A DNA stretch of 64,000 nucleotides from Stratiolaelaps scimitus (lineage: Eukaryota > Arthropoda > Arachnida > Mesostigmata > Laelapidae): assembly GCA_019614645.1 (NCBI GenBank), contig JABWDB010000001.1:2108001-2172000 (forward strand), written 5' to 3'. Positions 42,690-54,072 of this stretch are shown piece by piece. The notes under the pieces were generated by a model. The model had not been told where the DNA came from, did no database searches, and saw nothing but the letters and a program-made list of their open reading frames with translations. The position numbers were made by a program, and so were the translations under genes. Position 1 is the first letter of the stretch. Each line of letters starts with the position of its first letter.

Positions 42690-43755
42690 TAACTTTGTCC
42701 TTCGCATCCGGAATATCATACATGAAATTTTCGAATAAATCATGTTGAAGAGATGGCGGTTTTTTAATGTGGTCTCCAGTAATCGGACAGCAATTTAATA
42801 TAAAGCTTCTCTCTTAGATCATAGAAAACGAGGAGTGCATGTCCTGCGTTCGTTCTACGCGCTCAAATATGTCATTGCTTGGAAGGCACGTTATACTGAC
42901 ATCATCCTCTCCAAAATGTATCTTTATGTTATCGTCGTCGATAACTGTAGATCGCAACAATGCGTCTGGTGGTCCGAGGTAGTGCGAGTATAATGAATGT
43001 CTAAATTAGAACTCAGTTATGAGTCATCAAAGACGTTTTTGACCACAACCAGGGAGCTGACAGTTTGATCATTCGTTTCGGTTTTTTTTTCTCGTACAAC
43101 TCACAGATCTTGTTGAATATGATCTTAAAATGGTCGATAAAGTGCTTTAATTTAATATATAATACGGCACTTGACATGCTTGACACATGCGCAAGCGGAA
43201 CGACAATTAGATGCACCTTCTTCGGATCGACATGTCTGCAGCTGAGCAAGGTAGCCCGAGTTATCGAATTCGTAAACCGTTGCAATATACCGGGGCCTAC
43301 CTTAGCATCAAAGGTAGATGGTTTACTTAACACCAGGTGTTTACTTGAGCTTACTACTTTACGTTAAGCTTGGTAAAAATACCTTCGCACGTTGGAGAGG
43401 AGCAATAATGACCTTCAAGAACATCTTTAGGTTTTATGTTATGCGCTTAACAGGCAGTTGGGCAATACTGTAAAACACTGTTCCATCCCGGACGATCAAA
43501 AAGAGCTTTGCACACCTTTCAATAAGTTCTCTCCATTTTCGTGCACTCCTTAGAGGGAATATGCATATTACGTATTGCCCCCAGTTCCGTAAAGCCAAAA
43601 TATTGAATTATAGGATAATATGTGCCTGTATACAACGTTAACTCAAGTTTGTGTACCTTATTGTTTTTTTGTAGGATCCACCGTCTCATTACTAATGTAT
43701 TTAGAGTCATTATCAAATGCTGTAGAATCGATGGCAATTGAATCCCTGATATCAA
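42690..43755 (-). pseudogene. Unrecognised coding relict interrupted by R1-A1
   Basis: Leftward frames look like genuine protein. One, 43013-43333 (106 codons), contains AKVGPGILQRFTNSITRATL, HVDPKKVHLIVVPLAHVSS and YIKLKHFIDHFKIIFNKICE. A second, shifted, frame near 42830-42960 reads DNIKIHFGEDDVSITCLP, then SNDIFERVERTQDM. A third reaches the R1 tail with FENFMYDIPDAKDKV. A further 78-codon frame lies at 43519-43755. Stops and shifts separate them. I cannot assign a family; a large DNA transposon or an endogenised element protein are options. The R1-A1 element begins or ends within it, so it is older than that insertion. Confidence 0.35.
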
Positions 43756-43829
43756 CAGTGTTTATGTAGTAGAAAATGTAGTTATTTGATACATTTCACA
43801 TAATTACTGGAGAGGAATTTTCCCGGCAT

Positions 43830-44057
43830 CATCCCGATCTAAGTAATCGTATAGATGTATTTGTAAGAGACATTTTTTACTTTTTGGAATTATTTAGAGT
43901 TTTATAATGTCTAGTAGCAAGAGGTAGCCTGTTCCAGACGGGTTCTGCCGCATCCTCTACGCCGTATCATACACAAACCGTATATTCTCTTGAAATGACT
44001 AGTTTACGTCGAGTATCGTGTCTGAGGCATCGCGAACAAGTGTCAGCGAACGAGCAG

Positions 44058-44093
<36 letters not shown>

Positions 44094-45100
44094 TTTATTT
44101 GTCAGACCACCGAGAGACCATTTGAAGACATTACTCGTGGACTTGTAAATTAACTATTGTGAACTGCTTGGAGCTTTGTACGTGATCGCCTTTGTACAGT
44201 AAATATACCTGTATTTTCACGGTGATCTCCTCAGATAGAGTAGTTCCTACCCGAAGTTTCAGATTCCGTCCCATAAAAAATGAGGGAAAACAATATAGGG
44301 GTGGGTGTCTAATCCTAGATAAGTCAGGAGCTTCCTAAAAATATCATGCGGCACGGAATCAAAAGCCTTAGTCTCGCCCAGAATTATTGAGTGTCTGCAT
44401 GCATGGAAAGCTCTTCCACAAGGTTAGACACCTGCTCTTACACGTGACAAGGTCTGAGTGCACTGGCTCTGAAATGGTTTTGGTCTAAACAAACCACCTT
44501 GTCTATATATCGGGAGATTACCTCTACACTTTTCAGAGATTCTAGAAACAATAATTTTAATATATACATTCAAAATGCGGGCCGGTGCAACTGCTAATAG
44601 TAGGATGATATTCTAAGGACCTTCGAGCGCGTGCATTTCGTAAGCCTGCCTTCATGGGCGTTGCCTCTTTAACAAGCTCCCCTAAATCTATATAATGCAG
44701 GGACAATATTAGAGCTCGTGGCCAGTGGCATGAATGCCCGGGGAGTCGACCCCTGAATGAGAGGCATTAACTGTCTTAATGAAATGTGCTACAAATGTAT
44801 CAGCAATGCTCCTCTTTCTCACGTATTCCCTGATATCCGTGTTTCAGTATTCTGATACTAAACCTTGGTTTTCCTCAATTATAGAGTTAGTATAGTTGTT
44901 TGGACCGATCTAAATCCTTTGGTAATATGACGTCTTAATTTATTTACCCTCAACCGGTACGTGCAATGAAAGCGACAGCAGTTTATCTAGTTCCTTCCCT
45001 GTGAGAGTTAAAATAGTTGCGTGATAACTTGTCACACTTTATCCGCATTTACATGGGTTTATCATTCCACCAAAGGCGTTCTGACCTTCTAGACGATTGA
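43830..45100 (-). pseudogene. Jockey/CR1-like non-LTR reverse transcriptase relict
   Basis: The order on the minus strand fits an APE-type LINE. Near 44770-44850 is RSIADTFVAHFIKTVNASHS, the usual text before the RT. Near 44560-44600 is APARILNVYIKIIVSRI. Near 44299-44385 is ETKAFDSVPHDIFRKLL followed by TYLGL, RT motif A with its catalytic Asp. Near 43900-43990 are LPLATRHYKTLNNSKK and Arg-rich text like the C-terminal tail of such proteins. Stops and frameshifts are frequent and an AT microsatellite (44060-44092) has expanded inside it. Very old and dead. The exact clade cannot be settled by eye. Confidence 0.6.
44060..44092. repeat. TA microsatellite
   Basis: An uninterrupted TA dinucleotide run within the RT relict. 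Confidence 0.95.
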
Positions 45101-46017
45101 ATACTGTGGAAAGCTGTGATTGCAGTACTCAAAAATGGTTCCCTTCAAGGCCCTTAGAGCTCCTTTCGATTGCTCTTTCCTAAACGCTTCCTTTGGTAGC
45201 CCCTATGCTGCTGTGGCATCGGTGAGCAATAGTTCGCATATATGGGCGCAAGCTGGTACGAATCAGTTAATTACCTTTTGCGGTAAGAGGCTGTCATCAG
45301 TAAGTGGCCCACCAATGGTTAGCATTAGTTATTTGACCCATCTCGAGACATAGGCCAAGGAGTTAAAATGGCGCGCTAGTCATAGGGTTTTGAAAACCCG
45401 AAGGGGGAGTGACGAAAGCGAAGGTTTAAGCACGATGCATCGCGTTCTACTCTTGGCACATAATAGGGTTACTATCAGTGATGAAGATAAGCCTTGGCAA
45501 AAAAGGAACCATGAAGAAATGCACGATTTTGAACAATATGGCCGAATAGGCCCAATATATTCCTGGGAACATTGCTTGTGTGAATAGACCGTTTTGCGGG
45601 GCACAGAAACCAAGGTTCCAAATGTCTGTTAGGTCGCAGATCCAAATCCTGCCGTAGCTTCTGGGTCTCCCTCCAGATATGTCTCGTGGTAATGGTACAC
45701 AGAAAGGGAGAAATGTCTAATAGGAGAACAGTTGGCTGCCAGCCGCGTTGCAAATATCCCGTAGATAACAAGGATGGAAGAAGCAGACTACCGCGCATAT
45801 GGTACGCATTGGGACCGATGTGTTGAAACGTTTAAGGATCCACGTGTTCCCCGACTGAATCGAATCTTATTGGAGAATGAAAATTATGTCACTAAGAAAT
45901 TTTGCCCGAAGACCTCATAAGCAAGCAAAGAAGGCGTAGTCTCAAATGCTGCTCGGCGGTCGTATGTAAGAACGACTTCACCTATTACATAAGCGACGCA
46001 AACCGGATAATTCGAAA
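45101..46017. other. Unannotated stretch
   Basis: Several open frames of 65-107 codons on both strands between 45120 and 45800 overlap one another. None has a motif, so I treat them as chance. Confidence 0.35.
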
Positions 46018-46177
46018 GTAAACAGATTTTTTTAAGAGGTTTGAGGTAAATCCTGCATAGAGACCAGGCCTCCCACTAAGGTATGCTTGGTAGTGTTCGA
46101 CTCTTACTGACTCAACCTGACTAAACGCGGAACCGATTTTGTCCTGACACTGACCGGCACTAAACGTATACAGATTT
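46018..46177 (-). mobile_element. R1-A 3' UTR-only insertion (A3) with target-site duplication
   Basis: The minus strand of 46030-46165 is the end of the R1-A 3' UTR, tailed by A residues. It is flanked by GTAAACAGATTT (46018-46029) and GTATACAGATTT (46166-46177), 12 bp with one mismatch; the first may share its T-run with the tail. It keeps the hairpin arms (46063-46069 and 46085-46091). An extreme 5' truncation. Confidence 0.75.
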
Positions 46178-47097
46178 AAGAACTATGAATCTTCCTTAGA
46201 ATACGCATTCTAATGCAAATCTTGTTGTTCCAAACAAGAAAACTGTCAAGGCAAGTGTTCGGCGTTGACTTTGCAAGAGTTCAGAACTCTATAAGCAGCT
46301 CGACACATTTGAAGTTCAGATGTCCACTTACTTCGGCGTAGAATGCCGGGAGGTACAACGAACATTGCCATTGGAGTAAGCGTGCTAAATAGCAACGCAC
46401 AAAGTTGCCACTGTTTTCGTGGTGTTCCACTTCAAAGGGAAACGTGTTTCGGGGTCATCAAGACTTAGATCAGAGAGACCCGCCCCACGTTTCTTTAGTT
46501 CGCTCAAATCAGCTCCGAATTGTTTGATGCTCTGCTTCAAAATGTTATAAATATTGAATTGATTTGCGTACGAGATAGAGGCCTTTCCTGGTGTAAGTAC
46601 ACATATAGAAAAAAAACCTTGTTCCCCAAGTAGACTAATATTCAGAGCACGGATTGCCAGTTGCCTTAAGAACTAATAATAATAGTAGTATGGCTTTAGG
46701 GTACACGGGCGACTACGGGAAACAATATTGAAATTTACTGTTGGCAAGATGATATTGCGCTGGGCAACCGCAATTCAATGGGTAATTCCAATTAACCGTG
46801 TTATCTATAGGCCGCTGTTTTCTTGGATCTAGTACCAATAAAACCCAAAGAGAACAAAGTTCAATACAGTCGCGCAAACGCTTGGACATGCAATTGACGT
46901 CAGCATAGTCAACACGTATGAAGTTATCAGCGGGTAAACTCTTGTATGAGTCGAGCCTTAATGATCGAAGGACTTGTGTTCGACAAGAAACACAATCTGG
47001 ACAAAATTCGTCGATCTCAACTGTATGCGCTAGGCAACTTTTCTGCTGCCTATAATATTGTATGTCGCGTTGTAGTTAGAATATGCGGCAGAATGTA
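46178..47097. other. Unannotated stretch
   Basis: Nothing recognised. Confidence 0.4.
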
Positions 47098-47189
47098 AGC
47101 AACGGTGGCCCCGACAGGTCCTCATAGTAATACCTAAAAGGTTAAGAGCTGAGGCCTGTCGGATAGGGGAACAGCTGGGGGTCAGCTCT
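47098..47189 (-). repeat. R3 dispersed repeat, inverted partial copy
   Basis: GGCCCCGACAGGTCCTCATA, TAATACCTAAAAGGTTAAGA and AACAGCTGGGGGTCAGCTC. Lacks the TACCTGGCAAGAATC end. Confidence 0.65.
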
Positions 47190-48040
47190 AACAAAAAAAA
47201 ATAGAATATGCTCCACGTGTTTCCACCTCGCCGGAGTCAATCCGTGTGCAGGGTTCATTTTTACTGTTTCTTAATCATGTCCATTGTTTTTGCTATAACT
47301 TCGTAACATGTGGCGCGTAGAATTCCAGAATGAGTCGAGCAAGAAGCACAATGTCTAACTTGTTCAAGGGCTTCTTGATAGTAATTGTCGCCACTCGTTC
47401 GCTCGCGAGATGTCCTGATGTGAAAAGAGCTCCTGTGTGGTCTCTAACAGTCCAGTCACCTTTCTGGCATCGACTATGCCAGTAGTTAACGTTTTGTCGG
47501 GTGAGGGCCTTCCTTTCTAACATATTCATCAATTTTCGATAATTTCACTCGGCTTTGTTGCCTCGAAAACGAAAAAAATGATCACGAAACGCTGATTTTT
47601 AGCACTGAACGATATTTCAGCTTCTAGATTCATGTTTTAGAAATCAGACCACCTACGAGCTCCGAGATAGCTCATGTTATCAACAGATTCAAGTATAAAC
47701 GGTCAAATTCCACCTATGACGCTTGGTTCGAAAGTTATCAACTTTTTGTCGATGTACAAAATAGATCTGAACGACCTAATATGCTCCCAATGTGACTGGT
47801 CGACTGAATCAGCATTCACCATAGCTTCGAGGCAATGGTGAAACTCGAATGCGTGAGCTGGCATTTCATCCACTTTGGTAATGTTCAGACACCAATACAC
47901 TTTGCATCTGGATTGCATTGAACGACACTTAAATTTTAATACCGGATACCACGGTAAGCATCATTGAATGGACTTAAATATGATGGACACTTCTGAGCCA
48001 GTTCGGTGCGGTATTAGCAGCCTCAATGGGGAGAACTAGT
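47190..48040. other. Unannotated stretch
   Basis: Minus frames of 79 and 71 codons (47293-47532, 47703-47918) have no motif. Confidence 0.35.
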
Positions 48041-48180
48041 ATACGTCTGCTGGGGTTGGGGGTTAATGCGCGCCAGACTGTCAATTAACTATGCCGGGTT
48101 CAAACCCCAACCGAGACCCACTGACTCAGTTCTTAACAACTCACCCGTCACAGTGACGTAAAATCGGCGTAAAACTCGCT
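48041..48180 (+). repeat. Possible tRNA-derived SINE fragment
   Basis: GCCGGGTTCAAACCCC is a B-box-like string inside a short stem (GGGTT / AACCC). A weak A-box-like GGGGGTTAATGCGCG lies about 35 bp upstream. A non-tRNA tail follows. No second copy in the window. Confidence 0.3.
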
Positions 48181-49245
48181 AAACTACACGCGGTATATTC
48201 AAATTCGCCCCTGTGGTTCATACATTTGTACCCAAAGCAAAAATTTATCTAAAATAAAGATGCACGAATCGTAAACTAGCCGATAAAAATTCACCAGAAA
48301 TGAAAAGCATTCAAACAGGTTCCCGATCTTGTACCATAATAAAGTTGAACTAACAAGTGAGAGTCCCTTGGACGGAGATATGTGTATTCCTTCAATAAAC
48401 ACAAGTCGTCAATATTTCCTTATCATAGGTTATGTTTAACAACTATTATGAAACTGAAAATAAAAAGACATCTTGGAATAAATTCATATAGGTAGCCCTA
48501 CCCTTCAGCATATCGATCATATATTTTTGATTGCACTCCAACGAACTGCCAGTCTTGCAAAGTGGCTCGTACTCACCTGGAACAAAATGAATTGTGTGTT
48601 AAGATTTTGATCACACTAGTGCCGTAGTATGTAAATATTTACTATCATGTCACAATATCGAAGTCAATTTCTATGGTAGATAACAGCCAATAGATTATTG
48701 AATATTTCCGTATGGCAGCGATTAAATTTCACAGTCAACATCACTTACTTCAACATAATTTGGGTCCGTATTACGTCTTGTTGTGATTCGCAATAAGAAT
48801 CGAATAATTCTTGAGAACTGAGTTCTTCCTCTATTTTGATCCACGCACGCTGGCTTACTCAAGTACACACTAATTTTGTAATTTTGTGTTGTACACATTA
48901 ATTTTTAATACTTGCACGTATCTGATAATAATGAGCTCTTTACGCAGATACTTCAAGGCACACAAGAGACAGCGAGTACTTTTTCAAAAAACAGATACAT
49001 GCTAAGTTTTTCAGTAGGGGCTGCAAACCTCGAGTACGAGGTTTTTCCTTGGTACAAGTCTACTTGTGAGGGCTTCTAAAGCATTGTCATAGATTTATAG
49101 GATAGCTCAACAAAACCCCTCACAAACGTGTGTAAAGTTCAGTTATCGAACAGTATTATTTAGCGTATTTAATAATTATTAGAAAATTGGCCGGGGTAAG
49201 TTGTTTAAATAATATGAGTTCATTTACAAACTCTTTAAACCCCAT
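48181..49245. other. Unannotated AT-rich stretch
   Basis: Nothing recognised. Confidence 0.4.
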
Positions 49246-49370
49246 CAGACACTTTCCAAACCAAAGCAGACACTTCTCAGACCAAATCAGACACTTTTCC
49301 AAACAACTCAGACATTTCTCGAAACAAATCAGATTTTTCAAAAAACAAATCAAACACTTCTGACTGAGTG
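49246..49370. repeat. 21-bp tandem array
   Basis: Five units of 21 bp (CAGACACTTCTCAGACCAAAT type) at 49246-49350 plus a degraded sixth. The period is a multiple of three and the minus frame 49156-49353 stays open through it (repeats of CLSCLEK / CLIWSEK), but the frame is short and isolated. Confidence 0.85.
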
Positions 49371-50036
49371 TCTTCTTTCAAACCGTAAACCCACAATATG
49401 GGAACCTGGTTGGAGGCCTTTTCTACGACATGGTACCTATCGGTAAATACACAACAATGAAATGCTAGGCTAGCTGGGTTTGGCAGTTTCCTATATGTAG
49501 AGCAGAGACCATATGTAGAGCAAATGAGATCAGCAAATAAACAACAGAAACCACCATGACGTAATGAAAGTCAATTTTCGTGTTAGTTTTCCCCAAATAA
49601 ACTAGCGTGAAGTATTATAGTTGAAGTGGCCGAGTTAGAAAAATGTGACACCTGCCGTCTTTAGTCTATATCGAAACTTTATTAAGTCCTTATATAGCTG
49701 ATTCCGCGGACCTGATACTTTGGGCCAATGGCTGGACACTCCGAGATTATCGTTAGCTATTCATACGCAGGATAGCTAACTGTAATTTGGAATATTTGCA
49801 TTTAGCACAGGCATTTGGAGGTCTCTCGGTAGGAATCAACGGTCAAGATTTGGACCCACGACTCATTTCTACCGCTAACGACGCAGAGGAGTTCAACAGC
49901 TACTCTGGACGGAACTGACGGTCAATAGCCGTGCGTCAGCGTGTTGTTAAAAATACTCATTTCTATGTATAACGCCCCTTAATCGCAGTATCTGTTATAA
50001 TGTACGCGTTTTCTGGTCTATCATATATGGTCAGAA
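49371..50036. other. Unannotated stretch
   Basis: Contains a local repeat of CATATGTAGAGCA (near 49493-49520). Otherwise nothing. Confidence 0.35.
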
Positions 50037-50215
50037 CCCACGTAGACTATTTTTTAAGAGGTTAAAGGTAAATCCTGCATGGATACTAGGCCTCACACTA
50101 AGGTATTTGCTTGGTAGTGTCATACTCTTACTGACTAAACCCAGAACCGATTTCGACTTGGGGCACTGACCAGGATTGTCAAGGGCCGGATGGCCCCGTC
50201 GAGCCCACGTAGACT
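50037..50215 (-). mobile_element. R1-A 3' UTR-only insertion (A4) with target-site duplication
   Basis: The body 50049-50203 is 155 bp of the R1-A 3' end in minus orientation. It is flanked by identical CCCACGTAGACT at 50037-50048 and 50204-50215. Hairpin arms are retained with substitutions. Confidence 0.85.
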
Positions 50216-51469
50216 TATAATTGTATAATTGTGTATAATTAGCATTAGCATAGACGTCCCTTGGCGGGAAATCACGTGTTTTTGTTCTTCGTTAAAGGAC
50301 CAGGAGGTTTGTTGTCACTGATATCAGAATTCTATCTCATTAACAGGGCTGTGAACACTGTATTTTCGTTTTCAAAAATGGTTAACAAGGGCATGCGATA
50401 TGTCAGCAATGTAAATTGTCTGGCAGGGAGGCATTTTCTAAGACGTTTCCGTGCAAACGTAATGACTAAATGCTCGTTTTCGACTTAGGCATATATGAAT
50501 TCCACTTTTCTCAGTAATCGCAGGTAGCTTTCCACGTTTCATCCCGATACGCATGGTACAATGACGGGCACAATGAGATGTTGACTAGCATCAACCACAT
50601 TTAGCAGCCACTAAACGTCAATACAAATACGATCGAGACGAAACTAACACAAGCTTAAAGAATCACTACCGCTCTTTGATCGTGCAGGCTAATCAAGCCC
50701 CCACATGGCACGATATGTCCTTACTGCGGGGTTTTGTTTAAACGTAGAGGTCTATCTATACATATAGCTGCTCTCCATAAAGCACATCGAGGACCATTAG
50801 TTGCTGTTTATCTAGTGAGGGTTTAATCAAGGTTACAAGCGGATTTGGATACAACATGGTGTTCAACATCATCCTAAAGGCAGCGTTTCCCAACGACTGA
50901 GGTCGCACAAGCCCTTATTGCCATTATGCTCAAAGTAGCTCTAAAAATTACGCGGATTTCACAAAGAACTGAACCGAATAAGATGGCCTTAGCTTGGACC
51001 GAGTGAGAGAAGAAGCTTGCAAAGGCTGACATGTATTGTACAGTTAGGATGCTCCACAGACCCTTTCACAGGATGATTCCGATTCTGTTTCTTCCTTAAG
51101 TGATAAACAATCAAGGGATGACAGTTGGAGGGCTGCTACGCACAGTCAGTTTCCTCACGAACGGCTTTTCAGCAGGCCGGGTGCTCTACGTCCAAGATAT
51201 CCGAAGAAACTGTGGTCGCAAGCGATGGGAGAAGTGACGCAATATCTTACTTCAGCATTGGCTAAGGTAAATGACAATCTATTATAAGATCGGGAAATGT
51301 TCCTGAAATGTTGAGGCCTGATATTTGGTGCGTGCGCAAAGAGGGTCGTTCTGGCCTATAATATCTTTGCGGATGATTGTTGCGAAAAAGCCAACATAGA
51401 CACCAGGGAATAACTAGTCATACTGCGGCCAAGACAGCTACGTTGTCGTCGTCTTGGGAGACTTGAGGC
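50216..51469. other. Unannotated stretch, possibly upstream part of the RLE-1 relict
   Basis: Nothing certain. Frames near 51130-51270 could belong to the N-terminal side of the following RT relict. Confidence 0.3.
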
Positions 51470-53640
51470 TACAGTGCACGCTGCCTGAGCCGGACAACAC
51501 CCAATGTTCTAGTTCAGTTGGATTTCAGGAGTGCATCCGACACAATCAGAAGAGACGACACGTTAAGTGAGAAAAAAGAACACACCCTGGAATTATTATA
51601 TTTCATCCAGTCAACCAAGCATACTACGACTCATCGCATTTGCTCCTTGGGTGGTAGGTTATCTAGTCAGTGTCAGGTGTTCAACAAGGAGATCCTCAGG
51701 GCTCTACATTCCTCCACCTGCTCATCGTAGTGGCATCACCTGAATCTCAGTTGAACATATGGTACATGTGGAGGCTGCAATGCAGGATATTTGTGGTATT
51801 TTGGGCTACGCGAACCAAAGCGGTTTACATTTGAACCCTGCCAAATGTGAGATATGGACCTGCGGTTTTTCTAATACGTACGCGGAGCGGATAGAGGAAG
51901 ATCTAGCTTATCTGTTATATCTTCCTCGATCTGTTCAATCTGGATGTTGCTGAGTGAAGTTTGATTCGTTGACACTTTTTGGTGTACCACCTTTTGAGGG
52001 AGTCCCTACGATCGACGCTCAGGCTTACCCTAGACAAAGGTGGAGTAATGACGGCCCACTTTTCTTGCTAGGAGGCTGCAGAGTATTTTCCTGCTAGGCT
52101 CTTCGATGGCAGCACCATTTTACAGACATTTGACGAAGTTGCTGTAAATACTACACCACAACCTTAAAATTTCTCTTTAACGCCAAGTCAAAAAATAGGC
52201 ATCTTTTCCGTTTGCCTTGAGCGGCCTCGGATTATATCAGTTGACAGAACTTCCTACGGTCTGCACAACTTGCCTCGATACAAACCCCGTTCAATTTAAT
52301 GCATGACTTGCTCCCTGAGGATGCCTCAGATTATATTCTGAAGACAATTGTAGGTGATCATCAGCGACGGGATTACCAACGAGATTAAGCAGAGCCACAA
52401 AATGAATCTCCTGTGCTCCGATGATTGCTTTATAGTCCTTTTTACAGTGAGCCCACATCATCTCCAATAGGCCTTGGCCATATTTAGGGGGTACGCTATA
52501 GAGTTAGTCCTTAAAGTAACCTTACAAAAGGTTCATGACGATAAAGTTCCGCCGTGGGCCTCCCTAGCTGCATTAACTGCCATAACTAATGGGTTGGATA
52601 ACTCCGCTTAGTATGCAGGGTTATCCAATCCATTAATTCCATCATATATTCGGGAATCACACTGACTCCCAATGGATGATCCTTTGGTGTCCACATTATC
52701 CACAAGACGCACAAGGCTCTGGTGGCAACGACAACGGCCCACAGAAGCGCTCACTCAAAACTGTGCTAACCCTATTCGACTATTTTATTTAGGGAACAGG
52801 AAATTTTCTTCAAACGCCATGTTTGACTAATTTAGCTTGAAATGCCTCCTGCGCGTTATATGGAACACCTCTCATATGGGAACCTCTAGTAGCCGAGCAA
52901 GTTTTCGAGCTGATCCGCGTGAAGTCAGCTGTCTTCAAGCGTTTTTTGAACTTGCTTGTCTCGGCGGACTCATTGTGGTTTGCGAGACACAGCTGTTCGT
53001 CGAGGAGCTGCGGCTTGGATTTGATAGAGACTAAGTACGTCGTCCACGGGGTTTCGCTAAGATGTGCCTCTTACCCGGCTGCTATGACCCAGGAGAGGAC
53101 TGTCGTTTTCAACTATGTGGAGGGACTTGCGCCTGATATCATGTGAAGCGCTGCAGCCCAAATATCTCTCTTACAGCACTGGCCGTTCATAAAAGAAGTC
53201 AGTTACATCTAGAATCCTGTCATGACGGCATGATCTTTCTCGTCGTCGTAGCGCGGGCACAGAACCCCAGACATACCCAAGTCAATCACACATTCGCTAC
53301 AGCACTACGATCAGCCCAGACTCCTTGTGCGCTTGAACCATATGGCCCTCATGTGGTTCATGATATCATGACCGCCGTCCCTCATACCTTCTCACAGTGG
53401 AATTGTACATGTTCACATAGGAAAAGTACATATTTATACCGCTTTCATATGAAACATTAGGTGGACCTGGCCCAATAACGGCGTGTGAAGACTTACGCCC
53501 AGGTACATAGCTTGCACATTATTTTTCGCAAAACGTGCAAGGAGAAAATGTCGCTGCTGTCATGGGCACAACGACCAAATGGAGCAACACAGACTTACTT
53601 CTTGGCAGTAGTGATGGGTAAGGGCTAAGTGGGTCAACAT
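51470..53640 (+). pseudogene. Long decayed RLE-1-type retrotransposon: RT to nuclease-like C-terminus
   Basis: Reading through frameshifts: VLVQLDFRSASDTIRRDDTL (51505-51565, RT motif A region), GVQQGDPQGS (51675-51705, the GVQQGDP.GP motif B), GLHLNPAKCEIW (51823-51858), DGMIFLVVVARAQ (53224-53262, matching RPDGLTLIP...), TAVPHTFSQWN and SHRKSTYLYRF (about 53370-53445), then in another frame YIFIPLSYETLGGPGPIT (53428-53480), matching HLFSPLAFETLGGHGPLTA of the copy at 23342. This one copy ties the RT to the nuclease-like tail found alone elsewhere. The usual (Y/F).DD motif was not found. Completely inactive. Confidence 0.6.
52587..52635. repeat. 49-bp inverted repeat
   Basis: TAATGGGTTGGATAAC and GTTATCCAATCCATTA, near-perfect arms around a 17-bp centre. 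Confidence 0.85.
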
Positions 53641-53813
53641 TTGGGTTAATGTTCAAGTTTGTATTTGTCACCCGGGCATTTGTCCGAAACAGCAGATAGT
53701 TCTCAGAGTTGTCTATTTCAGAAACCGGTTAAGAGACTCGGGGAATGCTTTCACCGAGTTTTCCAACAATGAGACTGAAGCTTCAAAGAAACACTGATGT
53801 GTTCAGCATGACA

Positions 53814-54072
53814 AGGTAAAGGTAAAGCTTTATTGGTTTATTAAAGGAACTGCAGTTTTTACAATGCTTATATGTCATGGTGGTCGATGAACTTCAATCG
53901 TTTCTCGATCAGGCTAATCTATAGTGCAGACGGTATGGACCTAAAGACCTAAAGCTGTCGGATGCCAGAGGCCACAGGTTCGACTCCCGCTGCGTGACAT
54001 ATAAGAGAGCTTCAACATCGTGAAATTGCAGCTCCTTTAATAAACCAATAAAGCTTACCTTAACCCTTACCA
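53814..54072. repeat. Inverted pair of SINE S2 copies
   Basis: The right copy (about 53925-54072, plus strand) has the B box CACAGGTTCGACTCCCGC, TGCGTGACATATAAGAGAGC, then CTCCTTTAATAAACCAATAA and AGCTTACCTTAACCCTTACC. The left copy (53814-53880) is a truncated inverse: GGTAAAGCTTTATTGG, TTTATTAAAGGAACTGCAG. Together they form a hairpin-capable unit about 260 bp long. S2 has a TTACC-type repeated tail. Confidence 0.7.

Noticed and set aside
38440..42720. Target-site duplication for R1-A1 (AATTTGTTCTTCCTTCG vs AACTTTGTCCTTCG)
   Set aside because: Needs an indel and a substitution, and the left string is not adjacent to a confirmed 5' end.
49246..49370. CRISPR-like array of 21-bp repeats
   Set aside because: Units are contiguous without spacers, and the context is eukaryotic.
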